Positions 10,251 to 22,600 of a stretch of 64,000 nt of DNA are shown here, piece after piece. Under the pieces are notes generated by a model. It saw nothing but the letters and a program-made list of their open reading frames with translations. It searched no databases and was not told the origin of the DNA. The DNA is taken from the NCBI RefSeq assembly GCF_051401765.1, contig NC_135071.1:16718961-16782960 (forward strand), given 5' to 3'. The DNA is from Calliopsis andreniformis (lineage: Eukaryota > Arthropoda > Insecta > Hymenoptera > Andrenidae). Numbering within the stretch: the stretch's first letter is position 1; every line of letters starts with the position of its first letter. The position numbers and the translations under genes are program-made.

Positions 10251-13200
10251 TACACTGTTGCTTGTGATTTTGATAAGATCAGGGGAATTAGCTGAGATGG
10301 GTTCAGTTATGCCTCGTTATAGGCTCGTCTATGAGTGAGTCGATAACGAGGAAACACTCTAAGTTTCTCGAGTCTGTTATAGAAATAAACTGGGGTTGCA
10401 GTAAATGAGTTGAGCTTTGAAATGGATCCCTCGTTGTAAGCTTGTGAGAGTTGAGCGTATAGAGGACAAATAATGTATTATGCACATTGCTGTCGTACTA
10501 ATTTGAGATTTGGGAGTTTTTGAAATATTTCTGAGGTACTGTGCACTGATTAGCTGAATCTTGCCCTTTGTTTGATAGAGTAATATATACGGTATTATCA
10601 GTAGTTAGCTTAGATAATTCTATACAAAATATAAATCGCGGCCCATCTACCCCTTCAGAACGATGCAAATGAGCTATTTAATACGAACAGTGTAAGTGTG
10701 AACACAAGAGACCTTTATGTTGTATCGACAAGTGCGAGGAAGCCTACGTTGCCTATTGCCTATTAACGACACTGATACCATTGTCACTGTCTTCGTTCGC
10801 TCGTTATACGAATCCTTTAATCGACAAACGATCTTATCCCTGACTACTAAATAAAGAAAAACTAAATAAAGAAAAAAGTGCGAATTAAATGAATAATTAA
10901 GTCGCGAACTAAGTGTTCTCATGTGGGACTTTGAGGATCATTTGATATAAATATATCTAAAATTAATAAACCTACGATCCTTGAAACAGAGAGACCCCAG
11001 TACTCTGAAATATTTCACTACTCATAATAATTCCAATACCATCGCAACTGAGGAGATCCCAACTACAAATTCCCGTCAATTCGAGTAATTACTCCCTGCA
11101 AAAAAGACCTCCACGAATCTGTGCAAATACAACTTAATCTTCGCCAGTTAATTAACCCCTAGTCCAATTTCGAAGCGTTCAACTTCCCATCTGCTGTATC
11201 GCAAAAATGAAATATCGCGTGAACGCCTAGCTCGCGATTTAATATCCCCATAAAACGTTGCATTAAATCGAATTCTTCGGCAAACAAAGGGATCTGCTTG
11301 TCGACGAAACGGTGCGTATAACTGGGCCTCGTATCGCGATCGCATTGTTGCCGTTATTGTTACTGTTAACGTTACCTTCGTGAATTACGTACGAACGATA
11401 ATACGCAACACGCAATCACACGCTATATAAATATCTATAGAAACACCGTGAACACGCGGTCGATCGGCGGCGCGAGCCAGCGATTACCGTGGCGAGAAAA
11501 ATCGCGATCGCGATCGGTGGAGAAAAACGACACCGTGGCCGACTGAATTTTACAATGTTTGCGTCGTTCATTGGCTTAACGAGCCGACTAATTGACGCGA
11601 TTAAAGTCGGGCACGCGTCGCCCGCGAAATTTCATCGGCGATTAATAGACGATCGATCGATCGTTTCCTCTTCATCGACGGTCGATCGAGACGCCGCGGG
11701 ATCGCGGCTCGTGCCAGAGAATTTATTCTGCCGGGAATGGTCCGCTCGCGCGAATGTAATTAGCTTGTTCGAGTGATCGACGTTTATTGTTCATTCTTCA
11801 CACGTGCAGATGTTGACAGAGTAAAGGAGAAAATATTTGCAGTTCGCGAGACCTGTGTACTAGGCGGAACGACAAATCAGAATTGCGTGACTGGCTTCTA
11901 ACAGTGAATGGAGCTCGCTCTTGATCTACATCGAGCCTGCAAAAATTCACTTTCTCTTGGAAGTATTTTTGAGGTGATACGGTGGTTTGGAAATTTTTAG
12001 TTTCCCTGGTTTCCATGTTCTTTGGGTCAAACGACATACTTCATGCTTTTTTGTATTCTTTTTTAAGGGAATCATGTCCAAAAGCATGGATATAATAAGT
12101 ATTGAGTATCTATATTATTTGTCAATTGACTAAAAAAGTTCTGTCTCTTCTGATATTGAAATGGGAATTTTTGAACTATCTATGATAAAAAGTTTGAATA
12201 TTATAAAAGTATACCTATTGGAAAAAGGTAGCCTTAATTTTAATTGAAAAATCCTAGCGATCCTATTTCAACTTCAAAGGGACAGAACTTTCTTGGTTGC
12301 CTGATACAGTAGAACCTCGGTTAATTAACTTGAAACCATATTCGAAGCTGAAGTGCCCTTTTGATGCATACTTTTCGAAATTTCGTTAGACTCATTAGAT
12401 CATGGCTTAAAACCTACTCTTTGCCTTGGTACAGGTACTGTTATCATTAATACCGAATAATTAAGACTCTAAATGACAGAGAATGTATATCATTAAAGTC
12501 CAATTAATCAAAGTCCTACTGTAAAATCTTCCTCACTTCCCATGCTCTGTGAAATTATCGTATCATGTAATAAAACATCATCGATCTTGAGAAAGAGTTC
12601 CTAAAATTTCACAATTAAAGTCATAAAAAAAAAATAAGCAAACATTATCAAATCACTAAACATAAAAACTTCCAAGTGTGTTTTGGTACATTAGAAACTG
12701 TCTTCAGCAATTTTTGCTCATTATTAAGAATCATAACTGTTAAAAAAATTCTACCCCTACATGTCGTTCCATCCTAGTGTGTACAGGGCGTGCCAACATT
12801 TGGGACACCCTGTATTCATAAAATATACGTACATATACTTAGGTAAATTCTATCTATCGTTGTATGAAATCTAGTGCATTTCCTCGGGCCACGATTACGT
12901 AAGTTGTTAATTTAATTTGTAATTTGCCCCTCGGTATATCGAGTACCCCTCGACTTAATTAAAGAATAAATATTTGTTACAACTCGGGGATGGAATCCAA
13001 TTCGGAAAAAATCGTCTCCAGACGAGACACGTCACTGCAATTCCATCGTCCTTGGAGATGTCGTGAAAATTGCTGTTTTTTGAATCTTTTAGCGGAAATC
13101 GCCCGTCCCTCTCGAACTACCGATGACAGGGGACTAACATCTATTAACGTCTCAAATGTCTATTTGCGTTGTTTCTTAGCTCAGATATTTATCTCACGTT

Positions 13201-13960
13201 AACGAGGAGCGTTCATTTCGATCGCAAACAGAAGTGTATATTCGTCCGCTTGGGTCATCCGTGATGCTGCCAAAGGAGTCTCATTTAAAAATTTTTTCTT
13301 TTTTTTTTGGAGAAGCTATCATGTATAGAATTTTCATATTTTTTATTCAAATCTTTCTGTGTCTGAAGCATGCTCTGGAATTTTTCTTTACGAACAATAC
13401 TCTGTAATTATCGTGTTCTTAAATTACGAAGTTCTGAGATATGTTTCGAACTTGGATGATTCTGTATGAAAAACTTCGAAATGCTGGACGTTACAGGTTT
13501 TCAGAAAAAAAATTCGCAGAAGCTCTCCTTATTATTCCTTAAGGGAGATATACCTTAAGGGTTTACTCTACCCTGGTGGTGTGAAAATTAGAGCTATTTT
13601 TAAGGACGTAGAGTTATCGCGAAATTATTCACTCGATTAAAGTTAAACTTACAGTGAATAAGACGTGTTTGATTTGAACTTAAGAGCACAAGTTTGAATA
13701 AAAGAGATCTTATTTTCCTCACTTCAGGGCATTTATACAAATGCTAAGAATGTGAACAGACGTGGCCACCAAAAAGTTTGAATAAAAGAGGAACATCAAA
13801 CACTAGGTATCCTTCTTTTGTAAAGCGAGTGAAATTCAATCTTATTCATTACTGAATCGATATTATAATCTCACTTAATCACGATCAAAGAAATTTTCTG
13901 AAATAAAAATAAAATAAAATTTCAATCTTTGAAACTGCCAGGGTGGCGTCAGCCTTTAAG
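10251..13960. other. Gene-free stretch
   Basis: No protein-like exon is seen on either strand. The segment 11.2-11.8 kb is richer in CG and ATCGATCG words than its surroundings and might be regulatory, but no known site is recognised. A 33-bp palindrome at 12,782 is listed separately. Confidence 0.6.
12782..12814. repeat. 33-bp palindrome of two fused transposon ends
   Basis: TACAGGGCGTGCCAA is followed by three bases and then TTGGGACACCCTGTA, its inverted copy with two mismatches. Each arm resembles the ACAGGGTGYCCCAA ends of mariner-type elements. The whole looks like two termini joined with the interior lost. Confidence 0.6.
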
Positions 13961-14614
13961 AGGTCTCCTGGTTGAGAGGTCGAAGAACAGAGACTTTTTT
14001 GAGAATTTTTTCTAAAGAAATCATGAACCTTTTTAATACGAAGGTTTCACTCACTTTTTTATTCACGTTTAGAGAATAATCATTGCAAAAATTAAGTAAT
14101 GATAAATGTTTCGATAAACGAGTCTGAATGGCTGACATAATTGTGGTCATTCTACTTATCTGAATCGAACGAATGATAAATTATTTCGATTACTAAGGGT
14201 ACAGTTATAGTCTGAATAAAGGAAAAGGAAATATTTCAATATTTAAAAAAATGACAGCAAATTGAAGCTGACGTATCGATTTTCATATATTTCGTGTCTA
14301 TCAAACTCACAAAAAAAAATTAAAGAAGACATCAGATTTTAATATCCTTTATTCAGACAATACCTATATCTTTACTAATTAAAATGATTTATTATTTGTT
14401 CGTTTCAGATAAGTAGAACAGTCTTAATCATGTCAGCCATCCAGACACAGCCCATACAATATATCATTACATACCTTCTGCAATTTTTATTCCTGAGCAC
14501 TAAAAAAATACGAATAAAGAATTGAGCGAAACCCTCGTATTAAAAGGTCTCGCGATGTCTTTGGAAAAAATTCTCAAAAAGGTCTCCGCTTTTCGTCCTC
14601 TCGGCCAGGAGGCC
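13961..14614. mobile_element. Foldback element, arms over 200 bp
   Basis: The sequence from 13,961 to about 14,175 is repeated inverted at about 14,404-14,614. Shared words include ATGTCAGCCAT, TTCGTATTAAAAGGT (CTCGTATTAAAAGGT in the other arm), AAAAAATTCTCAAAAA and CCAGGAG. The central part is also partly palindromic: GTCTGAATAAAGGA near 14,204 pairs with TCCTTTATTCAGAC near 14,350. The whole 0.65 kb could therefore fold into one long imperfect hairpin. Short open frames in the arms do not resemble a known protein. Confidence 0.8.
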
Positions 14615-17017
14615 CCCTGAATCACCAGCGGTTAATAAAGCGTAGGAAAGAAGTGCAATTCGATGGATCGCCGTGCGATGCTCGAGAACAATAACCGGAA
14701 TTCACGAGCGTGAACAACAGAGCGGGATGAGAGCGATAATACGGAGAATGAGAAGAAAATTTGAAACTAGGCCGACCGCGGGCGCGACGTGCAAATTCAA
14801 TAACACTTCTTCCACGAAGGGTAGACAATAAATAAACCGCTTTAAGGCGAACACCGAGAACCTGGCTCGTCCGACCTCGTACACGAACCCACAGACCGAC
14901 CTGTTCAATCTGCGACACCCTCGGTTCCGTTTATCAAGGCTGCTAACGATATTTAGTTCTTAGTCGATAACATAACGAAAGGAGAGATCGCAACGGCGAA
15001 CACGTCGGTAGAGTGTTGTATTTTCAGCAAACCGAAGCCATTGTGTCGACTCGAGGACACGACAAGCCTTGAAGATTGCAATTCCAAACGGCCAGGCGAC
15101 CGACGACGAGTTCTATAACCGCTCCCCTTTGCGAGAGGGAGTGTTAGATTAGAGCGTATCGAACTGTAACGCGTTCGACGGTGGTTCACGCGAAAGGGGG
15201 AAATGAAATAAAAGAATTAATAGTAAGAGGAAGAAAAAAAACAAAAGGAATTGTTACATCGACGTAGTGTGAACGTAGTTCTGTTACGTAAATCTTCGAA
15301 ACGCCTGAAATTGTAATCTTCGACGACTCCTAAACGCGAATGACTCGTGTATAGTTGCTGTGCGAGCACCTCGCTGAATTCTGTCGTTGAGAACGAGTGT
15401 AAACGATTGTTAACACGATGGGGAGAGGAGCATTACTTCGACGCGAATCCGTGAACCCGGAGCATCGTACAAAAGATAACTTTGTATCATTTATTATAAC
15501 AGTGAGCATTGAAATAGATTTGCCCCGTCAAAATGGAGCATTGTGTTTATTTCATCGACCTGCTATCCTGCTCTCCTTTCTTCCTTCTGCTCACAGTGTT
15601 TCGAAACACGAGCAAGTTGGGATTCGAAATTGCATCAATCTGAATTTTTGTGGGACGATTATTTCGTAAGTGTTGTTGCGTAAGATGCTGGCGAATATTC
15701 TCTCAGGAGGTGTTAATTAACCTTTTGGAACTGACGAAGGTATCAACTTTTCTAATAGACAAACTTTATAATTATCGAATTTTCGAATTTTCAAATATGG
15801 AAATATTGAAATACTGAAATACTGCAATATTCAAATATTCAAATTTTCAAATTTCCAAATATTCAAATATTCAAATATTCAAATATTCAAATTTTCAAAT
15901 TTTCAAATTTTCAAATTTTCAAATTTTCAAATATTCAAACCTTCGAATCTATAAATCATTACAATTTTAACTCTTTAAATCCACAAATTTAAAAATCTTA
16001 AATTATTCAGCTATTCGAATATTTAATTATTCGAATTCTTTAATTCTGTTCATTTCCAAAGTTTCATTATTTTATTTCAGTTACAGCGTTTCAAATTCAG
16101 AAACAGAATTACAGACGAGTTCCTCGCGAATAATATTGCATGTGGACTCGAGAAACATAACTACAAACAGGCACGTTTGTATAAATATTAGAATCCATCT
16201 ACAAAGTTATCTCTCGTTAACTGTCTGAGACAAACTTCATAAACAAGAATGTGTATGTAATATCGGTGCTAACTGCAACTCTGAGTCCATAGCACGTGCA
16301 AGTACTATAATAACTGCTAGCTCAGACATATCAATCAATAAAAACGTATGTGAACAAGAATAATATCTAATGATAATAATATACATAAACATAACAAATA
16401 TTTAAAATGTAAGCTACTTATGACCTAATATAATTTTCTGTAAAATAAGACAAAAGTAGGTATCTACTATTAATTTTTTTAAATGAACTGAAAATGTTAA
16501 ATATTATTGGATTCTTCACCATAAATGCAAATGCAGAAATTGCAATTATATCTCACAAGCAATGCACATGTTTTAATGTACCACACCCACAGACTCAAGC
16601 AAAAAATAAAAAGAACTATAGCAACTAGCAACAAGTCGCATTTTGAATTTTTTCCCGCCAACTGTGCATTCTGGACTGTGCACCAACGTCATCGATTCGT
16701 CCCAGAAGTCACGGCCACGTGTTATGAAACATCCTGTACGCAGCCCTTGCCAAGAAATTAATTAATTCCCCATTTCGAATCCACGTACGCACTGTAGCCC
16801 ATTATAAATAAAACTGCGATCGCTAATTAAATATACGGCTCGCGTCGATTCCCCATCAGCATGAAAATTAACGAACTCGCGGACAGAATTTCTAATTCGA
16901 CGACGAAACACGAGGACGCATCGGTGACGCAATTGTTAAGGCTGCTACAGACTATACATGGTTCGTGATTCGCGGTTCGTGGTTCGCCAATTCGTGCAAA
17001 TTATCAAATTAACAATG
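14615..17017. other. Gene-free stretch
   Basis: No supported exon. It includes a degenerate TTCAAATA tract at 15,780-15,950 and otherwise unremarkable AT-rich sequence. A short direct repeat of GGTTCGTG and GGTTCG words lies near 16,960-16,985. Confidence 0.6.
15780..15950. repeat. Degenerate TTCAAATA/TTCAAATT tract
   Basis: Eight-base units alternating TTCAAATA and TTCAAATT run for about 170 bases and merge at the edges into looser GAAATACTGAAATACTG words. It is the same family as the tract at 8.7 kb. Confidence 0.85.
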
Positions 17018-17211
17018 TACAGGGTGCCCAAGCTTAAGCAGGCCATCTGAATATTTCTTTTGTTTTTACTAACATGAAAATCTAAAAAACTAATTGAAAT
17101 GATCTTACACGAAAGATTGTTCCATGATATGTTTCCTTCAAATTGTGTCTCGGACAATTTTCGTGACATTAAGAACAGAGCAGACACTTAGGTGGCCTGC
17201 TTCAGCTTGGA
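17018..17211. mobile_element. 194-bp MITE, uninterrupted copy
   Basis: TACAGGGTGCCCAAGCTTAA with GCAGGCCA at the left is inverted as TGGCCTGCTTCAGCTTGG at the right. The interior matches the split copy at 9,746-10,250. No coding capacity. Confidence 0.75.
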
Positions 17212-18096
17212 CTTACATTTGCATACTATGAATTCACCCTGTTTCACCAGTATAGGCTGTTTCAAAGCAACAAGGCATAATTTTAAGGGATGATTCTGCT
17301 CACCAACACCAGTGTGGACCAATGTTAAGCAAAATATAAGTCAATCATAATTGCCCTCGCAATTCTATTCTAATTATATTCTAATCATGACTTTTAAGTA
17401 GTAACTAGATTACATTCTGCCCAACTCTCGCGTGGACCCAGCATCACAGACTCCTCGAGCCCAACGCGCAGCAGGACCCGCGAATCGTGAATCTCGCGTA
17501 GTTTGTAGCGACCTTTAAGCCGCGGGTCCGCGAATGCCTTTCGAAGCGTTATCCCCGAAATACTCCGCGTAAATAATTCCAGGGAATCCCCCCGCCGCGA
17601 TCGCAAAATCCATACATAGGATTCCGATGACGCAAGCGTCACATTCGGTTCATGACTTATGGAACTGTAACCTGATTTCGGCGAGCGATAAATTAGCAGC
17701 GAAACGAGAATCGAATTATCCAGAGCTTTCGGTCCCCGTGTGCCGGATATAACCGATTCCTCGTGTCCCAGAGACGGTTTCGGTTTTAATATCACCCGAA
17801 GATAGTGTGTGGCAGGTCGCGTGCGCAGGATCACCTGGAAACGCGCTTCGGTAATAGAAAAATCGTTAACGAACGAGGAGGGGACAGGAGGGGCCACGTG
17901 TTTCTAATTCAATTGCCATTTAGCGACGAATGGTAATAATATAAGGAGGAACGTCGCATTCCGTTCGGGACATGTCCAATCTCAATTAACCTACCTGTAT
18001 CGATCCTGAGCGGGAGGCTTTTTTAGACGCTGCACGGTAAATTAGAGCGTGAATGTTTCTCCAGGAATCGGATGTGTAGAGCACATTTATGTGACC

Positions 18097-18120
18097 TTTG
18101 GTCCCTGAATTGGGACCAAA
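18097..18120. repeat. 24-bp perfect-arm palindrome
   Basis: TTTGGTCCC and GGGACCAAA flank the six bases TGAATT. It may be a symmetric protein-binding site or a tiny hairpin. No nearby gene explains it. Confidence 0.6.
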
Positions 18121-19029
18121 CCTGTATATAAAAAGTTATGTCACTTGACTGATATCCCTTCGATTGATTTGCCACAAGATCCCAGGCTCGAAGATTCGAA
18201 AGTTTGGAAATTTGAAATTCCTGAGACCCTTGAGACCCTTGAAACCCCTAAGACTCCTGAACTCTCAGAGACCTCTAAAAATTTGAACACGTGAAATTTC
18301 ACAGTTGTGAATTCTCGAAGCTCAGAAATGTGCGAGTCCAAATATTTAAAAATCTGAACGCTTGCAAATTAATTATCCAGCAGAATTAACCAGAAATTTA
18401 ACTCTGTTTTGATTCGGTTCCTGTATATCCAGCGAGAGACGATTCAGATTGTTGAGTGAAATTTATCCGAGGCTCGACCGAGACTTAATTATATTTAAAT
18501 TTAATGCACATCGTATTTCCATGTAAATTGGGACGGCCAACCATGGACGACGATTATTGTTAAATACAACCTCTCGGTCGATGATGGTCGCGTTTTCACG
18601 CTCTTTCGGTGTTGTTCATTAACGTGAAATGGAATTCTGGGATTTCGTGACGGGACAGAATACGTATTTGCCAAGCTATCCAGGCGTCCGTGGGAACCAG
18701 TCTCTGAGGGTATATCTACGGGTCATGAATATTTTTGTCGGGTAACCTGGTAATAAGACGCGGTAGGATGCAAATCCGAGTTTAGTATAATGGGGATTGA
18801 TATGTAAGCGTGATGGGACGTATGGTTCATTTGATTCTGGTGCAACATGCATGTAGGTACCGGGAACTTACCCCCAACTGGGGACATATGTGTCAACTGC
18901 ACATGATGCGTGCTATTTACCGACGTCACATAATAATGTGATGGCTAATGATAATCTTGTGCTACTGTTCAGCGACGATTAACGCGCTCGATGAAATTGG
19001 AAGTGATAAAAAAGATTAAATTCTTTGAT

Positions 19030-19170
19030 CTTCAATCTCTCAAAGTTTTCAAATTTTTAAATCTTTCAATTTTCGAATTTCAACATTCAAACTTCATAAT
19101 ACTGAAATTTTCAAATATTCTAATTTCATGATATTGAAATTTTCAAATATTCAAATTTGTAATATACAAG
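19030..19170. repeat. Degenerate AT tract (TTCAAATWTTC words)
   Basis: Words such as TTTTCAAATATTC and GATATTGAAATT recur with shifting spacing. It is a decayed member of the tract family seen at 8.7, 15.8 and 28.2 kb. Confidence 0.65.
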
Positions 19171-19603
19171 CAGTTGTCAAATATTGAAACTGCATGATAT
19201 TGAAATTGTCGGATATGTATTCAGATTTCTTAGTACTGAAATTTTCGAAAGTTGTTTTGTTTTCAAATACAAAAGCATTGAAATACATACAAAACGGTTG
19301 AAAAAATCCAATTTACCAATTTAAAAATATTCAAACTCCTGGCACACGTGACCTTTCACACGATCCTCCATCAACGATCGCAATTCCCGTTTTTTTGGCC
19401 GTTTTCAGTTACTACTATTAACAAGTTGCGTAACCCATCGCGTTCCAGTACACAAATGAGTATGCGTATCGATAACAGTGAACAGCGATAACCCAAGTAA
19501 CGCGACTCATTCTACTCCACACGTTACATCGTCGATCTGTCGATCTCTCGAAAACTGCATCGTCCTCGTCAATCGAAAGAACAGACGAAAACCAACACCC
19601 ACG

Positions 19604-22600
19604 ATGTCTCTGACCTGGCGACTCGCGACACTGTCTCATCTCACTCGACTGGTAAGCCAACTACGTGCAAGAACGAGACTATATCGGGAAAGACCGCAGA
19701 AAACACTCTGTCTTCTAAAACTGATGAAAAGCGATCGTCGTTCGATCTCGGCCGAGCTCGGAGATCTTCGGTTCAGTGTTTACAGCGTGATCCCGCGGTA
19801 TCGCAGTAATCACTGTTGGAAGCCTAGCATTTCCCATCTTAACAAGTATTGAAACAACCTTGCTTTTCCTTCCAAGCGCAACCTTAGAAAAAGCCATAAA
19901 TTTCATCCAAGAGACCTACAGGGTTTCGACCACCACCTACCCTCTCAAGGGCAGTGCTGCCAGGGAAGTCTACAGTGCAGCGAATTTTAATCATCTCAGA
20001 GAGGGGGTAAATTGTAGCAATGAGGAAAATTTATAATACAATATTTATATATATTCCATATAAACATTGGATAATATTAAGTCTCGTACAAAATATATAC
20101 ATATTTTCCCGATTCCTCCACTACAATTTACCTCCACTCTAGGATGATGAAAATTCGCTACGCTGTAGATTCCTTTAGCAGCACTGCTCAAGGGTGACCA
20201 TTGCTCGTTTTTAATGAAGAGGTACAGATTTTGGTGGACTGTCGAACTGTATGCTATTGTAGTACTAAAGGATTTTATAATTAATATAAATTAACTCCCT
20301 CACTGCGAGACGATCAACTCAAGTCTGCCCTTTTCTCAGGAAAAACGTGCAAGGTAGCTCAAGAGGGTAGGTGGTGATAGAGACTCTACTCGAACTCAGA
20401 TTAATTTATGACCATTTGGCCTTCAATAGAGAAACCACGAAACATAGAGATTAATCAACTCGTAGCCAAGAAATGGTGGGTTTCCAACACTGCGGTCGCA
20501 TGTGACCAGCATGGCGGTCAACGCGTTAATTATTCCTGGGAATCCAACATCACAAAGAATACACGCAATCTACCGCGCGCATGCATGATCGCGTGTAATA
20601 AGATGCATAATTGCGCAAACAAGCGTGACGACGTTTCGAAAAGGTGGCAAACTGTGGACAGTTCGTCGAACAGATCGTTCGATGTATTTAATCGAGTTGA
20701 TACAGTGATGACCACCGACCCTCCTGTATTCCGTTTATATTGAGGGTATTTAACCTTTCGAGTGGCAATATGCCGCATGGGGCGAAGCCACTCTTACGAC
20801 ACCACTCAATTTCGTGGTCCTGAGCAAATTATACGACAGAGAACTACTCCTGAAACGATAAACACGTGCTGTGGTGTAGAAATGAAATTAACGCGCGACG
20901 TGCTTGCCCGATCAAAGCTAGGCGAGAGGGACCACGTTCTGTCAGTGGGTGGAAGAAGAGACCAAACGAGGAATTGTTTGACTTTGGAGATGACGGTGGT
21001 TCTGGTTTCGGTGTAATTCGAATCGCGAAGTTATACGTCACTGTATCGTGGCGAGGATTTCGATGCTTTGATCGTGAATTCGAGATTGAGGGAGAGAATC
21101 TCGCAGTGACAGTGTCGTGATAGCGACATACTATGATTTTTAACCTGTTAAGGCATGAAATTGCACAAATGCAATATTTCCCTCGCAATATTTTTCATTG
21201 ATGTGCGTTATTGAATTCTGTTTTTTCACGTTACTGTTCTGAACGAGGATCCCAGGAATTAGTTTTATACTTTTTTCGTTCCTGTTTGTCGTTTTTTATC
21301 TAGATTCCAGAACGTTTCAAAAATTGCAAATATTTTTATGCAATATCGTATTTTTATAAACACAGAAAATTGAAAGCAAACTAGAAACTTGCTTCGTTCT
21401 CTAAATACTACAATTTTCACTCTACTTTCTATATTTGTATATTTTTTAATATTATGAGTTCTATAATTTTGTACGCCTTTGAAACTTCCATAAATGCATA
21501 AAAATTCGCAGTCTATGACACGACAATATGTAGATCAGTTTGTTTTGTAAGTCATAGACTTTTTTTTATAGATCTTTTTCATGCAGTTGACGTCTATGAT
21601 ACTGTCTAGTATTATAAAATGATTTGTTTGTCTCGATAATAATAACATACAAGGTTCACAACGCATAGAATGCATACATTTACGCTTTTCAATAATGCTG
21701 CAACATTTACTCAACTTTTGCTCTTAATAAGTTAATCTCACTTCAAATCGTACTTTGTAAAAATAAAAGATGGACGAATAAGATATCTTATTACGTTGTC
21801 TCTAAAGATGGCCACTCAGATTAGGCGCCAAACCCCCAGCAATAGAACAATTGACTTGACAACTGTTTCATTGCCCGTAGAATGAATAAAAATTGATCGT
21901 TTGATGTGTAACGCAGCATTTTTCCAGAATATAGACATTAATGGACAGAATAAATTGCGTAATCAATTGATCACTCACCAGTGCAGTCGATTCCGCTGTC
22001 GGTTCCATCAAGATTAGCGTCCCTCGCAAAGCCTGGGAATAAATTGCCGATGAGCAAGCGATTTAACTAATGAATCAGTTTAAATTATCCGAAAGTGGCT
22101 GGAATTACATTGCGCCTCGCTCTTCCAACGCTTATTCTGTAAAGATCACTCGCGTAACTGACGTTTTTCGTTCTGTCACTCGCGACGCGTTCACACTTTC
22201 ACGCAAGTTAAATTCTAAATCAAACATGGCAGCAGCACGCACTACTCTAATCGAATTATCGACTATCGATCGATACATCACTGCAACTGTACGATATTTC
22301 TACTTTGAAACTTATACAAATTTTAAAAGATTATTTCTGTCATATACTGCTCAAAAAAATAAAGGCATAGAAAAATTTTAGCAAAAATTAGCTAAATTTG
22401 ACTGATGATAACTCTGCGAAAAATCGTGTTTATACCATGATCTTTTTTTTAAATTAAAGCTTGAAGTCTGAGATTTAAGATACTATATCTGGATTTTGGC
22501 TCCAAAGCACCTCTACTACTGTAGCACCTTAAATCTGGGGGCATGTTTATCATATCGAAAACTGCAAAGTTTGACAGCATGCACGGACTTCCCAAAATTT

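Noticed and set aside
11489..11776. A 95-codon open frame in CG-rich DNA
   Set aside because: No domain and no splice context; the CG-rich composition explains it.
13956..14150. A 64-codon open frame on the - strand, partly echoed in the opposite arm
   Set aside because: It lies in one arm of an inverted repeat. The echo reflects the repeat, and the opposite copy soon meets a stop. No known transposase motif.
17394..17897. A 167-codon open frame on the - strand
   Set aside because: No recognisable motif, no splice partners, and composition like the surrounding gene-free DNA.
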